Source of the DNA: Corallococcus sp. EGB
Lineage (GTDB): Bacteria; Myxococcota; Myxococcia; Myxococcales; Myxococcaceae
Assembly (NCBI RefSeq): GCF_019968905.1
Contig: NZ_CP079946.1
Span: 1,860,001-1,924,000, forward strand
Direction of reading: 5' to 3'
Length of the DNA: 64,000 nt
Part shown: positions 1 through 8,631 of the stretch, in pieces
How the letters are laid out: every line of letters begins with the position of its first letter
How positions within the stretch are numbered: position 1 is the first letter of the stretch
Position numbers and translations under genes: made by a program
The notes under the pieces: model-generated
What the model was told of the DNA's origin: nothing
What the model saw: only the letters and a program-made list of their open reading frames with translations
The model's database searches: none

Positions 1-130
1 CGGTGAGCGCGAAGCGGCGCCCATCGCGCAGCCGGACCACCAGGTCGCGGGAGCCCTCGAAGTGCAGCGCCCGGCTCTCCGCGACGAGCAGGGAGGCGAT
101 CCGCTCGTCCTCCGTATCGATGGACCGCAT
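1..130 (-). CDS. Hypothetical protein, N-terminal fragment cut by window edge
   Basis: An open frame starts with ATG at 130 and runs off the left edge, giving 43 residues that begin MRSIDTEDERIASLL. The fragment is charged and soluble, with no signal peptide or membrane segment. The start is a guess because only the first part is visible, and codon use is GC-rich as in the neighbours. I do not recognise a family. The gene would be divergent from the DedA-like gene, leaving about 170 bases for both promoters. Confidence 0.5.
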   Translation of the reverse strand, partial: MRSIDTEDERIASLLVAESRALHFEGSRDLVVRLRDGRRFALT

Positions 131-303
131 GCCTGACCGTTCGTGCGTCGAGCGTCGCATTGCGGGGACGATGGTGACCCCTACCCGCGCCTACAACCCC
201 TGCCGGTGGATGGGCCGCGCCGCCGGACAGCCTCCGGCCCCGGTGGACAGGGTGGGCGGGCAGGGGAGCGGCGACGACGGACAAGACGAACGCCCCGTGC
301 AGG

Positions 304-798
304 GTGTATGGCCCCTGGCCTCCCATGCCCGCCGAGCCGTCCACCCTGTCCACCTGGGGCCTTCCCGGGATGTTCTTCGTCGCCATGCTGGCGGGCTCCG
401 TCGTGCCGGTGCCCTCCGAGGCGATGCTCGCCACGCTCATCTACAACGGCGCGCCGCCGCTGACGGCCACCGTGGTGGCCACCGTGGGCAACGTGCTGGG
501 CGCCGTGACGCTCTACATCCTGGGCCAGTGGGTGTCGCGCGGCGGTGGCGGGGCCGTGGGGCGCTGGGTGGCGCGCCGCCGGGAGAAGGAAGGCCCGCGC
601 ATGGCGCGCGTGGAGGCGAACCTGCGCAACTGGGGCGCGCCCGCGCTGCTCATGTCGTGGCTGCCCATCCTGGGGGACGCGTTCGTGCTCGCGGGTGGCT
701 TCGTGGGCGTGCGGCCCGTGCCCTTCGTCTTCTTCGTCACCCTGGGCAAGGGCCTGCGCTACGCCTTCGTCGCGCTGTCCACCACGGCCGCCATGTAA
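304..798 (+). CDS. DedA/YqaA-family inner-membrane protein
   Basis: This encodes 164 residues from GTG at 304; an in-frame ATG at 325 would remove seven residues and is equally plausible. The protein is polytopic: a hydrophobic segment at about 20-45 with GSVVPVPSEA, which resembles the SNARE-associated/DedA P-x-P-E-x motif, a second at about 50-70 (ATVGNVLGAVTLYILGQW), a basic loop (ARRREKE), and two C-terminal segments including SWLPILGDAFVLAGGF. This G-D-x-x-x-x-x-A-G pattern is typical of the YqaA branch of DedA proteins. Family members are linked to lipid flipping and envelope homeostasis; the substrate here cannot be told. It stands alone, with no operon partner on the same strand close by. 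Confidence 0.8.
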   Translation: MYGPWPPMPAEPSTLSTWGLPGMFFVAMLAGSVVPVPSEAMLATLIYNGAPPLTATVVATVGNVLGAVTLYILGQWVSRGGGGAVGRWVARRREKEGPRMARVEANLRNWGAPALLMSWLPILGDAFVLAGGFVGVRPVPFVFFVTLGKGLRYAFVALSTTAAM

Positions 799-942
799 CA
801 ATGCGTAACATTGCGTGCGCTCCGAGGACGGGATGCGCCGCTCACGCAACGTTTCGAGGAATGTGACGGATAAACGGCGGTGGCGTCGTGTACGCGGAAT
901 ACTGCGTCCGCGGCCCTGCCGTGACGTCCCTGAACCTCTACA

Positions 943-963
943 GCTCCCGGGTTTACCGGGAGC
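943..963 (+). promoter_or_regulatory. Hairpin covering the ribosome binding site of the downstream nuclease gene
   Basis: GCTCCCGG at 943-950 and CCGGGAGC at 956-963 are perfect complements around a five-base loop. The right arm contains the GGGAG of the likely Shine-Dalgarno stretch (958-967) for the GTG start at 977. In mRNA the pairing would hide the ribosome site, so translational control is possible but not shown. Confidence 0.45.
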
Positions 964-976
964 AGGATGAAACATT

Positions 977-2695
977 GTGAGCCTGGAACAGACTCTCCTC
1001 CGGCGGCCCGCCGCCTTCTGGCGGACGTGGTCCTTCACGCTGGTGTGCGCGGCGCTGAGCGCGTGCGGTGGCCCGGTGGAGGCGGACTCGGAGGCGACGG
1101 CGCCGGAGTTCGTCGCGCGCGAGGACTCGCTGGCCAACGTGCGGCTGCGCCTGATGGCGGCCAACCTGAGCAGCGGCACGGGGCAGGACTACGACCCGGG
1201 CCACGGCATCCGCATCTTCCAGGGCACCGCTCCCGACGTCGTGATGATCCAGGAGTTCAACTACAAGACGGACTCCGCGGCGGACATCCGCAGCTTCGTG
1301 GACACGGCCTTCGGCACGGGCTTCTCGTACTACCGCGAGTCCGGCGCGCAGATTCCGAACGGCATCATCAGCCGCTACCCCATCATCGCCTCCGGCGAGT
1401 GGGACGACACGCAGGTGTCCAACCGCGACTTCGCGTGGGCGCGCATCGACATCCCGGGGCCCAAGGACCTGTGGGCCATCAGCGTGCACCTGCTGACGAC
1501 CAGCTCCAGCATCCGCAACACGGAGGCGTCCAACCTGGTGAAGTTCATCAACGCCAACGTGCCCGCCGGGGACTACCTGGTCATTGGCGGTGACTTCAAC
1601 ACCGGCAGCCGCACCGAGGCGGCCTTCAGCACCCTCTCCAGCGTGGTGTCCACGGCGTCCCCGTACCCGGCGGACAAGAACGGCAACACCAACACCAACG
1701 CGGGCCGCAACTCGCCGTACGACCACGTGCTGGTGGACAGCGACCTGCGCCCGTATCAGACGTCGGTGGTGATGGGCTCCAGCACCTTCGCCCCCGGGCT
1801 GGTGGTGGACACGCGCGTGTACTCGCCCCTCTCCGACATCTCCCCGGCGCTGTCGGGTGACAGCGGCGCTTCCGGCATGCAGCACATGGGCGTCATCAAG
1901 GACTTCCTCATCCCGGGAGACGCCCCTGCGTCCTCGGTGACGGTGCTGTCGCCCAACGGCGGTGAGAGCTGGGTGGCCGGCTCGTCGCAGACCATCACCT
2001 GGACGGCGTCCGGCATCTCCAGCGTGAAGGTGGAGTACTCGCTGAACGGCTCCACCTGGACCACCATCACGTCCAGCACGGGCGCGTCCTCCGGCAGCGT
2101 GGCGTGGACGGTGCCCTCCAGCGCCACCACCACCGCGTGGGTGCGGGTGAGTGACGCGAGCAACGCCACCGTCACCGACCTGTCCAACGCGGCCTTCACC
2201 ATCACCACGGGCGGCACCGGCGGCACGGGCAACCTGTTCATCAACGAGGTGCTCATCAACGAGCCGGGCTCGGACGTGAACGGCGAGTTCGTGGAGCTGG
2301 TCAACGGCGGCACGGCGGCGGTGGACCTGAGCGGCTGGACGGTGTCGGACGGCACGGCGGTGCGCCACACCTTCGCCAGCGGCACCACGGTGGCCGCGGG
2401 CAAGGCGGTGGTGGTGTTCGGCGGCGCGTCCGGCATCCCCGCCGGCACGCCAGGCGCGGTGGCCGCGTCCACGGGCCAGCTCAACCTGGGCAACAGCGGT
2501 GATACCGTCACGGTGAAGAACAGCGCCGGCACGGTGGTGGACACGGCCACGTTCGGCTCGTCGCTGGCGAGCACGGACGGCGTGTCCGCCAACCGCAGCC
2601 CGGACGGGTCCTCCTCGGGCACCTTCGTGCTGCACACCGGCGTGTCCAGCCTGATGAGCTCGCCGGGCACGCGCGCCAGCGGCGCCGCGTTCTAG
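977..2695 (+). CDS. Secreted lipoprotein nuclease/phosphatase (EEP fold) with lamin-tail domain
   Basis: 572 residues from GTG at 977 behind a GGGAGCAGGA ribosome site. A lipoprotein signal ends at C30 (lipobox LSAC). An endonuclease/exonuclease/phosphatase domain spans about 55-312: N63, E93 (MIQEFN), H171, GGDFN with D206 and N208, DH at 249-250 and H303 are the expected metal and catalytic residues of the DNase I-like fold. A Ser/Thr-rich beta domain beginning SVTVLSPNGGESW (about 319-412) resembles the Kre9/KNH type, and a lamin-tail domain (LFINEVLINEPG, about 416-525) completes the chain. Lamin-tail domains often accompany secreted bacterial nucleases and probably bind surfaces or DNA. 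The likely role is extracellular degradation of nucleic acid or phosphodiesters, on the outer surface. A strong stem-loop follows the gene. Confidence 0.88.
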   Translation: MSLEQTLLRRPAAFWRTWSFTLVCAALSACGGPVEADSEATAPEFVAREDSLANVRLRLMAANLSSGTGQDYDPGHGIRIFQGTAPDVVMIQEFNYKTDSAADIRSFVDTAFGTGFSYYRESGAQIPNGIISRYPIIASGEWDDTQVSNRDFAWARIDIPGPKDLWAISVHLLTTSSSIRNTEASNLVKFINANVPAGDYLVIGGDFNTGSRTEAAFSTLSSVVSTASPYPADKNGNTNTNAGRNSPYDHVLVDSDLRPYQTSVVMGSSTFAPGLVVDTRVYSPLSDISPALSGDSGASGMQHMGVIKDFLIPGDAPASSVTVLSPNGGESWVAGSSQTITWTASGISSVKVEYSLNGSTWTTITSSTGASSGSVAWTVPSSATTTAWVRVSDASNATVTDLSNAAFTITTGGTGGTGNLFINEVLINEPGSDVNGEFVELVNGGTAAVDLSGWTVSDGTAVRHTFASGTTVAAGKAVVVFGGASGIPAGTPGAVAASTGQLNLGNSGDTVTVKNSAGTVVDTATFGSSLASTDGVSANRSPDGSSSGTFVLHTGVSSLMSSPGTRASGAAF

Positions 2696-2705
2696 GGATG
2701 AACAT

Positions 2706-2738
2706 CGCTCCTCCGGACAAAGCAGGTCCGGAGGAGCG
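2706..2738 (+). terminator. Stem-loop terminator after the nuclease gene
   Basis: CGCTCCTCCGGAC (2706-2718) and GTCCGGAGGAGCG (2726-2738) form a perfect 13-bp stem with a seven-base loop, eleven bases past the stop. There is no T-run, as is common in GC-rich genomes. It lies between convergent genes and could work in both directions. Confidence 0.7.
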
Positions 2739-2791
2739 ACCCGGGAGCGTGTGCCCCCGCCACGTCCCGGACGTGCCGGGACGGCCGGCGA

Positions 2792-2811
2792 CCTGTCCGA
2801 CGGTCGGACTA
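2792..2811. repeat. Single copy of the TGTCCGAC-N-GTCGGACA palindrome
   Basis: GTCCGAC (2795-2801), a central G and GTCGGAC (2803-2809) form a perfect interrupted palindrome with a CCT prefix, matching the core of the repeats at 32.1 and 50.2 kb. Its right end overlaps the TAG stop (CTA on the plus strand, 2809-2811) of the S37 peptidase gene. Confidence 0.75.
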
Positions 2812-4533
2812 GTTCCGCGACGCCGCGCGCAGCCGGGGCGGCACGTGGGGGCCGAAGACGGGCGGCTCCTCCGACAGCGACACCTTCGGAGACTGCTTCA
2901 GCGGGGCGAGGCCCATCCAGCGGTTGAGCGTGGCCTTCGCCTCCGCCTGCTGCGCCGCCGGGAGCTGGCTGATGCGCGAGCCGTGGTTCCCGCCCGCCAC
3001 CGTGTAGAGATAGGAATCCTGCGCGTTGCCCAGTGTGTAGGCCGCCGCCGTCCACGGGTCATGGCTGCCGTAGATGAACATCAGCCGCTGCCCCTTCGTG
3101 TTCACCCAGTCCTGGATGTCCGGCATTGCCTGGGGGCGGAACACGAACGGGATGCCCGGCGGCGAGTACACCTCACCGGTGTCGGTGTCCGGGAAGTGGA
3201 TGAGCGCGCCCAGGTGCTTGTCATAGGGCTGGGGCCAGCCCAGCTCCGCCGCAGCCTGGTAGTAGTAGGCGGCGTACGGGGCGAGGCCCGAGTCCGCGAA
3301 CGAGTTCATGCCCACTTCGTAATCCATCGCGTCGAACAGCTGCTGGTCCGTCGCGGTGGTGGCGGGGATGTTCCGGGTGCAGTTCGCCGCGGAGTCGTAC
3401 TGCCAGAAGGCGAAGTAGGTCTCGATGGCGGCGTGCTCCAGCGCCAGCTCGAAGCCGAGCTGCGAGTAGGTCAGCGCAGGCTTCTGCGCCTGCGCATAGG
3501 ACTTCAGGAGCGTGAGCATGTTCTCCCGCCGCGAGAGCACCTCCCGCTGGAAGGCCCACAGCCGCTCACGGCAGGCCACCTGCGCGTCGCCGCCCACGGT
3601 GTCCTGGAACGTCACGAAGCGCTCGTCGTTGCGCTTCGCGATGGGCGCCACGTACGCCACCGTGGCATCCACGTCGTCCGGGTGGAAGCGGCGGAAGAAC
3701 ACCACCGTCTCGCCGCCCTTGCTGCCGCCCGTGGACACCCACTTGCCGGTGTAGATGAGCTTGAGCGCCTGGGTGAGGCGGTGGAAGTCATCCGCGGACT
3801 GGCGGATGGTGAGGTGGCTCCAGTCCGCGGGCTCTGGAATGCTGGGCGGGAAGAAGCGGTGCTCCACGGCGACCTGGTTCGCCGCCAGGAGCTGTGTGGG
3901 CTCGCTGCGGCCCGTTCCGGTGGAGACGTTGTAGCCGCTGGTGGAGAGCACCATCGGGCTGGTGTCCGCCTTGTGCATCAGCGTCAGGCGCTGCTCGAAG
4001 CGCTGGCACTCCGGGTGGGCGTGGTCCGACGGCTGGTTGTAGCGCAGGAGGAAGAGCCGGTAGCCCGCGGGCACGTTCGCGCCGTTGGGGTTCTCCTGCA
4101 CGGCGAGGCCCGGGATGGCCCGCAGCCGGACCAGGATGTCGAGCGATGTGTTCTGGATGACGCTCAGGTCCGGCGGCGTGTCGACCCAGCCGCTCGGGGT
4201 ACACGTCACCACGCCGCCGTCGGTGCCCGCGTCGGCGTCCGTGCCCGCATCGGCCTCGGAGCCCGCGTCCCCGTCGGTGCCCGCGTCGGCGTCCGTGCCC
4301 GCATCGGCCTCGGAGCCCGCGTCCACGTCGATGCCCGCGTCCGAGTTCGGGCCCGCATCGGCCTCGGTGCCCGCGTCCGAACCGGCGTCCACGGTCTGGG
4401 GGCCACTGTCGGGGCGCGGATCATCCGGGCCGTCGTCGCCACAGGCGACCGGGCCGCCAAGCAGGGCGAGCAGGGGAAGGGCCAGCAACACACGGGGAAG
4501 GCCAGCGGCGCGAGGCATGAAGGTCTCCATCAA
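2809..4533 (-). CDS. Lipoprotein serine peptidase, family S37 (tripeptidyl aminopeptidase type)
   Basis: 574 residues. A lipoprotein signal ends at C31 (LGGPVAC). Residues 40-107 are a low-complexity Asp/Ala/Gly linker that probably holds the enzyme off the membrane. The catalytic part follows from about 115: the nucleophile S271 lies in TGGSKGGE, the acid is D492 in YGSHDPW, and the histidine is H517 in GGNHGSR. Together these match the PS-10 / S37 alpha/beta-hydrolase peptidases of Streptomyces, which remove tripeptides from protein N-termini. The role is inferred to be extracellular protein digestion, fitting a predatory or proteolytic lifestyle. The gene is convergent with the nuclease and divergent from the M49 peptidase. 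The linker DNA carries a perfect tandem repeat. Confidence 0.87.
   Translation of the reverse strand: MMETFMPRAAGLPRVLLALPLLALLGGPVACGDDGPDDPRPDSGPQTVDAGSDAGTEADAGPNSDAGIDVDAGSEADAGTDADAGTDGDAGSEADAGTDADAGTDGGVVTCTPSGWVDTPPDLSVIQNTSLDILVRLRAIPGLAVQENPNGANVPAGYRLFLLRYNQPSDHAHPECQRFEQRLTLMHKADTSPMVLSTSGYNVSTGTGRSEPTQLLAANQVAVEHRFFPPSIPEPADWSHLTIRQSADDFHRLTQALKLIYTGKWVSTGGSKGGETVVFFRRFHPDDVDATVAYVAPIAKRNDERFVTFQDTVGGDAQVACRERLWAFQREVLSRRENMLTLLKSYAQAQKPALTYSQLGFELALEHAAIETYFAFWQYDSAANCTRNIPATTATDQQLFDAMDYEVGMNSFADSGLAPYAAYYYQAAAELGWPQPYDKHLGALIHFPDTDTGEVYSPPGIPFVFRPQAMPDIQDWVNTKGQRLMFIYGSHDPWTAAAYTLGNAQDSYLYTVAGGNHGSRISQLPAAQQAEAKATLNRWMGLAPLKQSPKVSLSEEPPVFGPHVPPRLRAASRN
4217..4324 (-). repeat. 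54-bp perfect tandem duplication encoding the DAG linker
   Basis: Bases 4217-4270 and 4271-4324 are identical over 54 bases, which is 18 codons of the Asp/Ala/Gly linker. Partly matching units flank the pair. Length variation here would change the linker without breaking the frame. Confidence 0.85.
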
Positions 4534-4677
4534 GGGGCCGCCAGTCTAGGACAGGCCGCGGACCCGGCGCCTCCCGCTCCACGCTCTGTCCGGCCCGTGA
4601 GGTCCGGACGGGGGACCGCTTGAGTCCACCTCGCGCGCGGGGTAGCCACGTCCCGTCACGTCTCCCCGGAGCCCTCC

Positions 4678-6876
4678 ATGAAGCCCCTGCTGCTGGCCGC
4701 CGTCCTCGCCGCCGCGCCCGCCACCCCGCCGAAGTCCCAGGCCCCCGACGCCGGGCTCGCGCAGGCCGCGCAGCCCACCCTCACCGTGCCCGGCGGGAAG
4801 TTCCTCCGCGCCCGCTCCGGCAACACCGCTGTCGCCCAGATGTTCGCGCCGGGCGTCGCGGAGCTGTCCCTGGCGGAGAAGCGCGTGGCGTGGTTCCTGA
4901 CGCTCGCGGCGCACGCGGGCGAGGACATCGCGTTGGATCAGGTCGGCTGGAAGCTGGTGCCGGCGAAGCAGCTCCTGGAAGGCGTCTGGCTCTTCGGCCG
5001 CGACTCGCAGAGCGCCGCGTCCGGCTTCGACGCGAAGCTGGCGGACTACCTGCTGCGCTTCTACGGCCACACCGGCAACCACGACAGCACCACCGGGCAG
5101 AAGTTCGTCCCCACGTTCACCCCGGAGGAGCTCGCGGCCGGCGCCTCGCGCGCGCTCAAGGCCGGCGCGCCGTGGACGGTGAAGGACGAGGCCGCGCTCC
5201 AGGCGTGGCTCCAGGACCTGAAGCCCACCCTCTTCGACGCGACCTTCGAGCCGCAGCTCACCTCCAAGGCCCCGCCGCCGGGACAGGACCTCCTCACCGC
5301 GTCCTCCAACACCGCCTATGGGCCCGGCGTGACGGAGAAGGACCTGACGGGCTTCAAGGAGAAGTACCCGCTCAACTCGCGCGTGGTGAAGCAGGACGGC
5401 AAGCTGACGGAGCAGGTGTTCCGCGCGGGTACGCCGGACGGCAAGGTGAAGCCGGGGCTGTACGCGAAGGAGCTGTCGCGCGTCATCGCGAACCTCCAGG
5501 AGGCGATGAAGTCCGCCGAGCCCGCGCAGAAGGCCGCGCTGGGCAAGCTGGTGCGCTACTTCCAGACGGGCAGCCCCCAGGACTGGGACGCGTACAACAT
5601 CGCGTGGCTCAAGGTGGACCCCAAGGTGGACGCCAACCTGGGCTTCATCGAGACGTACGTGGACCCTCGCGGGCACAAGGGCCAGTGGGAGGCGCTGGTC
5701 AACTACCGCGACGCGAAGGAGAACCAGATCATGGTGCTCATGGGCCAGAAGGCCCAGTACTTCGAGGACCGGCTGCCCTGGCCGGAGAAGTACCGCCGCA
5801 AGAAGGTCTCGCCGCCGGTGGCCAAGGCCATCAACCTCATCACGTCCAACCCGGAGCCGCCCGCGGGCATCAACCTGCCCAACGAGCAGCACATCCGGGA
5901 GAGGTACGGCAGCAAGAGCGTGATGATCACCAACGTCATGGACGCCGCCTCCGCGGTGACGCGGCTGCCCCTGGCGCTGGAGTTCTCCCGCACGGCGGAG
6001 GAGCGGGAGCAGGCGGAGAAGTACTCCGTCACCGCGCGCAAGTGGCTGGTGGCCTTCCACGAGGTGCTGGGCCACGCCTCCGGCCAGGTGGATCCGAAGC
6101 TCAAGGGCCAGTCCCCGTCCGTCTTCCTCAAGGAGTACGACAACACGCTGGAGGAGGCGCGCGCGGACCTGGTCGCGCTGTGGCACGCGTTCGACCCGGC
6201 GCTCGCGGAGCTGTCTCCGGACCATGACGCCATCGCCCGGCAGATGTACCGGGACTTCCTGGTGGAGGGGCTCACCAACCTGCGCCGCGTGGAGGTGGGC
6301 GACGCGTTCGAGGAGGACCACCAGCGCGGCCACCACATGACGGTGACGTTCCTGGAGGAGAAGGGCGCGGTGAAGCAGGTGACGGAGAATGGCCGCACGT
6401 ACCTGGTGATTCCGGACTACGCGAAGATGCACGAGGCCGTGGGCGAGCTGCTCTCCAAGCTGATGGTCATCAAGGCCACCGGCGACTACGAGGGCATCCG
6501 CGCGCTGGTGCAGGAGAAGGGCATCCACTTCGACCCGAAGCTGCGCGACGAGGTCGCCCGCCGGGTGAAGGCTGTGGACGTGCCCACGGTGCTGCTGCTC
6601 AACTCGCCGCACGTGGTGCCGGTGCTGGACGCGAAGGGCCAGATGGTGGACCTGAAGGAGGACACCGCCCAGGCCTTCGTGGACCAGCACCTGGAGCGCA
6701 GCCTGCTGGGCCGGCTGTCCCCTCAGGAAGGCCTCCGCGTCGCCGCGAAGGTGGCGGGCTCTCCGGACGCGGTGCGCGAGGCGTTCCGGGAGCTGGGGCC
6801 GGATACGGCTCCGGCGCCGGCCTCCTCCAAGAAGGGCTCGGCGAAGGGCGCGGCGCCGGCGAAGACCGCACCCTGA
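4678..6876 (+). CDS. Zinc dipeptidyl-peptidase III-like metallopeptidase (family M49)
   Basis: 732 residues from ATG at 4678 with CCGGAG upstream. The N-terminus (MKPLLLAAVLAAAPA) is a signal peptide, so the enzyme is exported. The zinc motif HEVLGH lies at 461-466 and the third ligand in EEARAD at 492-497. The short gap between the two motifs is like that of bacterial rather than animal DPP III. Glu462 would be the catalytic base. The substrate-binding N-terminal half is present, and the C-terminus ends in a Lys/Ala/Pro-rich tail. M49 enzymes release dipeptides from short peptides, so with the S37 peptidase next door this may complete extracytoplasmic peptide breakdown; that link is inference. 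It is divergent from the S37 gene. Confidence 0.88.
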   Translation: MKPLLLAAVLAAAPATPPKSQAPDAGLAQAAQPTLTVPGGKFLRARSGNTAVAQMFAPGVAELSLAEKRVAWFLTLAAHAGEDIALDQVGWKLVPAKQLLEGVWLFGRDSQSAASGFDAKLADYLLRFYGHTGNHDSTTGQKFVPTFTPEELAAGASRALKAGAPWTVKDEAALQAWLQDLKPTLFDATFEPQLTSKAPPPGQDLLTASSNTAYGPGVTEKDLTGFKEKYPLNSRVVKQDGKLTEQVFRAGTPDGKVKPGLYAKELSRVIANLQEAMKSAEPAQKAALGKLVRYFQTGSPQDWDAYNIAWLKVDPKVDANLGFIETYVDPRGHKGQWEALVNYRDAKENQIMVLMGQKAQYFEDRLPWPEKYRRKKVSPPVAKAINLITSNPEPPAGINLPNEQHIRERYGSKSVMITNVMDAASAVTRLPLALEFSRTAEEREQAEKYSVTARKWLVAFHEVLGHASGQVDPKLKGQSPSVFLKEYDNTLEEARADLVALWHAFDPALAELSPDHDAIARQMYRDFLVEGLTNLRRVEVGDAFEEDHQRGHHMTVTFLEEKGAVKQVTENGRTYLVIPDYAKMHEAVGELLSKLMVIKATGDYEGIRALVQEKGIHFDPKLRDEVARRVKAVDVPTVLLLNSPHVVPVLDAKGQMVDLKEDTAQAFVDQHLERSLLGRLSPQEGLRVAAKVAGSPDAVREAFRELGPDTAPAPASSKKGSAKGAAPAKTAP

Positions 6877-6891
6877 GGGGGCGCGAGGCCG

Positions 6892-8067
6892 TCAGTGGTT
6901 GGACGGCGTGTCGGTGTCCTCGATGGGCGCGCCGGACTCCGTGGTGAGCACGACGCGCTGGGAGCCCGGTGGGAGGGGGCCTCCCGGCGTGGCCGGGTCG
7001 CCCAGCCGGGCGTTGGGCCGGCCGTAGTCGCGCTCGTAGATGCGCACCACGGAGAGAAAGAAGGCGACGATGAGGGGGCCCAGGAGCAGGCCCACCGCGC
7101 CGAACGCCGCCAGGCCGCCCAGGAGCGCGAAGAAGACGATGGCGCCGTGCTGGTTCATTCCCTTCCGGGCCAGCAGCGGCTTGACGATGTTGTCCACGAG
7201 CCCCACCACGACCACGCCCCAGATGACCAGGAAGAGCGCCGCCCACGGGTGACCGCTGAGGAACATCAGGCCCGCGGCGAACACCACCACCACGGCCGCG
7301 CCGATGGCGGGGATGAGCGCGAAGAAGAAGGTGAGGCCCGTGAAGAACAGCGGCGCGGGCACCCCCACGATGAGAAAGCCGATGAGCGCGGCCGCGGCCT
7401 GGACGCCCGCGGTGGCCACGGTGGAGACGAGCACCGACACGGAGGTGCTCTTGAACTCGCGCAGGAGCTCCCGCGTCTGTCCCCGCCGCAGCGGCGACAC
7501 GCTTTCGAACCACTGCACCAGCCGCGCTCCGTCCGTGAGGAAGAAGAACAAGGCGATGAGCATCATCGCCGTCTGGAGGATGAGCGTGCCCGTGGCCGCC
7601 ACCGCGCCCGTCACGGCCTTGGCGGCGGTGCCACCCTGGGTCGTCACCTGCTCCTGGAGCTTCTGGTCCAGCTCCTCCTGCTCCAGCGGGAGCCGTTCGA
7701 TGAGCTTGCTCACCGGGCCCCGGACGCCGCTGGGGAGCTTGTTCACCAGGCCCTCCATGCCCTCCTGCTGCGCGGTCTGCGTCACGAAGCGCGCGCCGTC
7801 GGAGACCTCCGCGACGACGAAGGCGGTGAGGCCGCCCAGGGGCAAAAGCAGCGCCAGCAGGATGCCGCCGACGATGAGGCCGGCGGACACGTTGCCATGG
7901 CCGCGCAGCCGCTTCCTGAGCCGGGTGTAGAGGCCGTGGAAGGTGCCCGCCAGCACCGCCGCCAGGAAGAACGCCTCCGCGAAGGGCCGGATGACCAGAC
8001 ACAGCAGGACGATGGACAGCAGGATGAGACCCACGAAGACGCGGCGCGCTACCTGATCGGAGGCCAT
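6892..8067 (-). CDS. AI-2E-family membrane transporter/permease
   Basis: 391 residues with about eight membrane segments in the AI-2E layout: two at the N-terminus (RVFVGLILLSIVLLCLVIRP and the next), one at about 60-85, a long soluble loop (about 90-150), then a cluster of hydrophobic helices (TLILQTAMMLIALFFFLTDG; FFTGLTFFFALIPAIG; LFLVIWGVVVVGLVDNIVKP). The motifs FALIPxIG and GVVVVGxVDNxVKP are characteristic of PF01594. Family members export small molecules or act in Na+/H+ exchange, and the substrate cannot be told. The N-terminus MASDQVARRVFVGLI fits the family start. It is convergent with the M49 gene and divergent from the DoxX gene, with a palindrome between. Confidence 0.9.
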   Translation of the reverse strand: MASDQVARRVFVGLILLSIVLLCLVIRPFAEAFFLAAVLAGTFHGLYTRLRKRLRGHGNVSAGLIVGGILLALLLPLGGLTAFVVAEVSDGARFVTQTAQQEGMEGLVNKLPSGVRGPVSKLIERLPLEQEELDQKLQEQVTTQGGTAAKAVTGAVAATGTLILQTAMMLIALFFFLTDGARLVQWFESVSPLRRGQTRELLREFKSTSVSVLVSTVATAGVQAAAALIGFLIVGVPAPLFFTGLTFFFALIPAIGAAVVVVFAAGLMFLSGHPWAALFLVIWGVVVVGLVDNIVKPLLARKGMNQHGAIVFFALLGGLAAFGAVGLLLGPLIVAFFLSVVRIYERDYGRPNARLGDPATPGGPLPPGSQRVVLTTESGAPIEDTDTPSNH

Positions 8068-8117
8068 GGCCCCGCGAAGTTATGGAGCCGGACCTGCCGG
8101 CGGGAGCCTGCCCGGCT

Positions 8118-8138
8118 GGAATGTCCCTGGAACATTCC
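8118..8138. promoter_or_regulatory. Palindromic operator candidate between the AI-2E and DoxX genes
   Basis: GGAATGT (8118-8124) and ACATTCC (8132-8138) are perfect inverted repeats seven bases apart, set in a 137-base divergent intergenic region and flanked by CCGG on both sides. The position suits a regulator controlling both genes. No cognate regulator is evident. Confidence 0.45.
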
Positions 8139-8204
8139 CGGCGGCCTGGCTGGCTGCCTGCTCACGGGGCTTGGGAGCGGCGAAGGGGGCGCTAGAGTGC
8201 GCGC

Positions 8205-8621
8205 ATGCCGCCCTTTGACTCCGCCCGCTTCACGCTCTGGCTTCCGCAGCTGCTGTGCGCCGTCTTCCTGGCCATCCTCTTCCTCCAGTCCGGCCTGGAC
8301 AAGGTCGTGGACTGGAAGGGGAACCTGGGGTGGTTGACGGGGCACTTCTCCAAGTCGCCGCTCAAGGGCGTGGTGACGCCGATGCTGGCGGTCATCACGC
8401 TGATGGAGGTGGCGGCCGGGGCGCTGAGCGCGGTGGGCGCGGTGATGTTGCTGGTGAATGGCAACCCGCTCGTCGCGTACCTGGGCGCGGTGCTCTCCGC
8501 GCTGTCGCTGCTGGCGCTCTTCTTCGGCCAGCGCATGGCGAAGGAGTACGCGGGCGCGGCGGTGCTGGTGCCGTACTTCATCGTCACCGTCGCGGCCGTG
8601 TACCTGCTGCGGCTGGCGTGA
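8205..8621 (+). CDS. DoxX-family membrane protein
   Basis: 138 residues from ATG at 8205. Four membrane helices are visible. The first carries the family hallmark LFLQSGLDKVVDWKGN, followed by short HFSKSPLKG and helices TPMLAVITLMEVAAGALSAVG, VAYLGAVLSALSLLALFFGQR and AVLVPYFIVTVAAVYLLRL. DoxX proteins occur in inner membranes and have been tied to redox or thiol stress, but the biochemical role here is unknown. It is monocistronic and ends ten bases from the convergent ThrE gene. Confidence 0.88.
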   Translation: MPPFDSARFTLWLPQLLCAVFLAILFLQSGLDKVVDWKGNLGWLTGHFSKSPLKGVVTPMLAVITLMEVAAGALSAVGAVMLLVNGNPLVAYLGAVLSALSLLALFFGQRMAKEYAGAAVLVPYFIVTVAAVYLLRLA

Positions 8622-8631
8622 GGCCCGCGCG

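Noticed and set aside
953-3055. Very long open frame on the minus strand opposite the nuclease gene
   Set aside because: Arg/His/Gly-rich translation typical of the antisense of GC-rich genes; no domain seen, while the plus strand has a clear family.
4546-6690. Long open frame opposite the M49 gene
   Set aside because: Low-complexity Leu/Val/Arg/His composition and no motif; a shadow of the peptidase gene.
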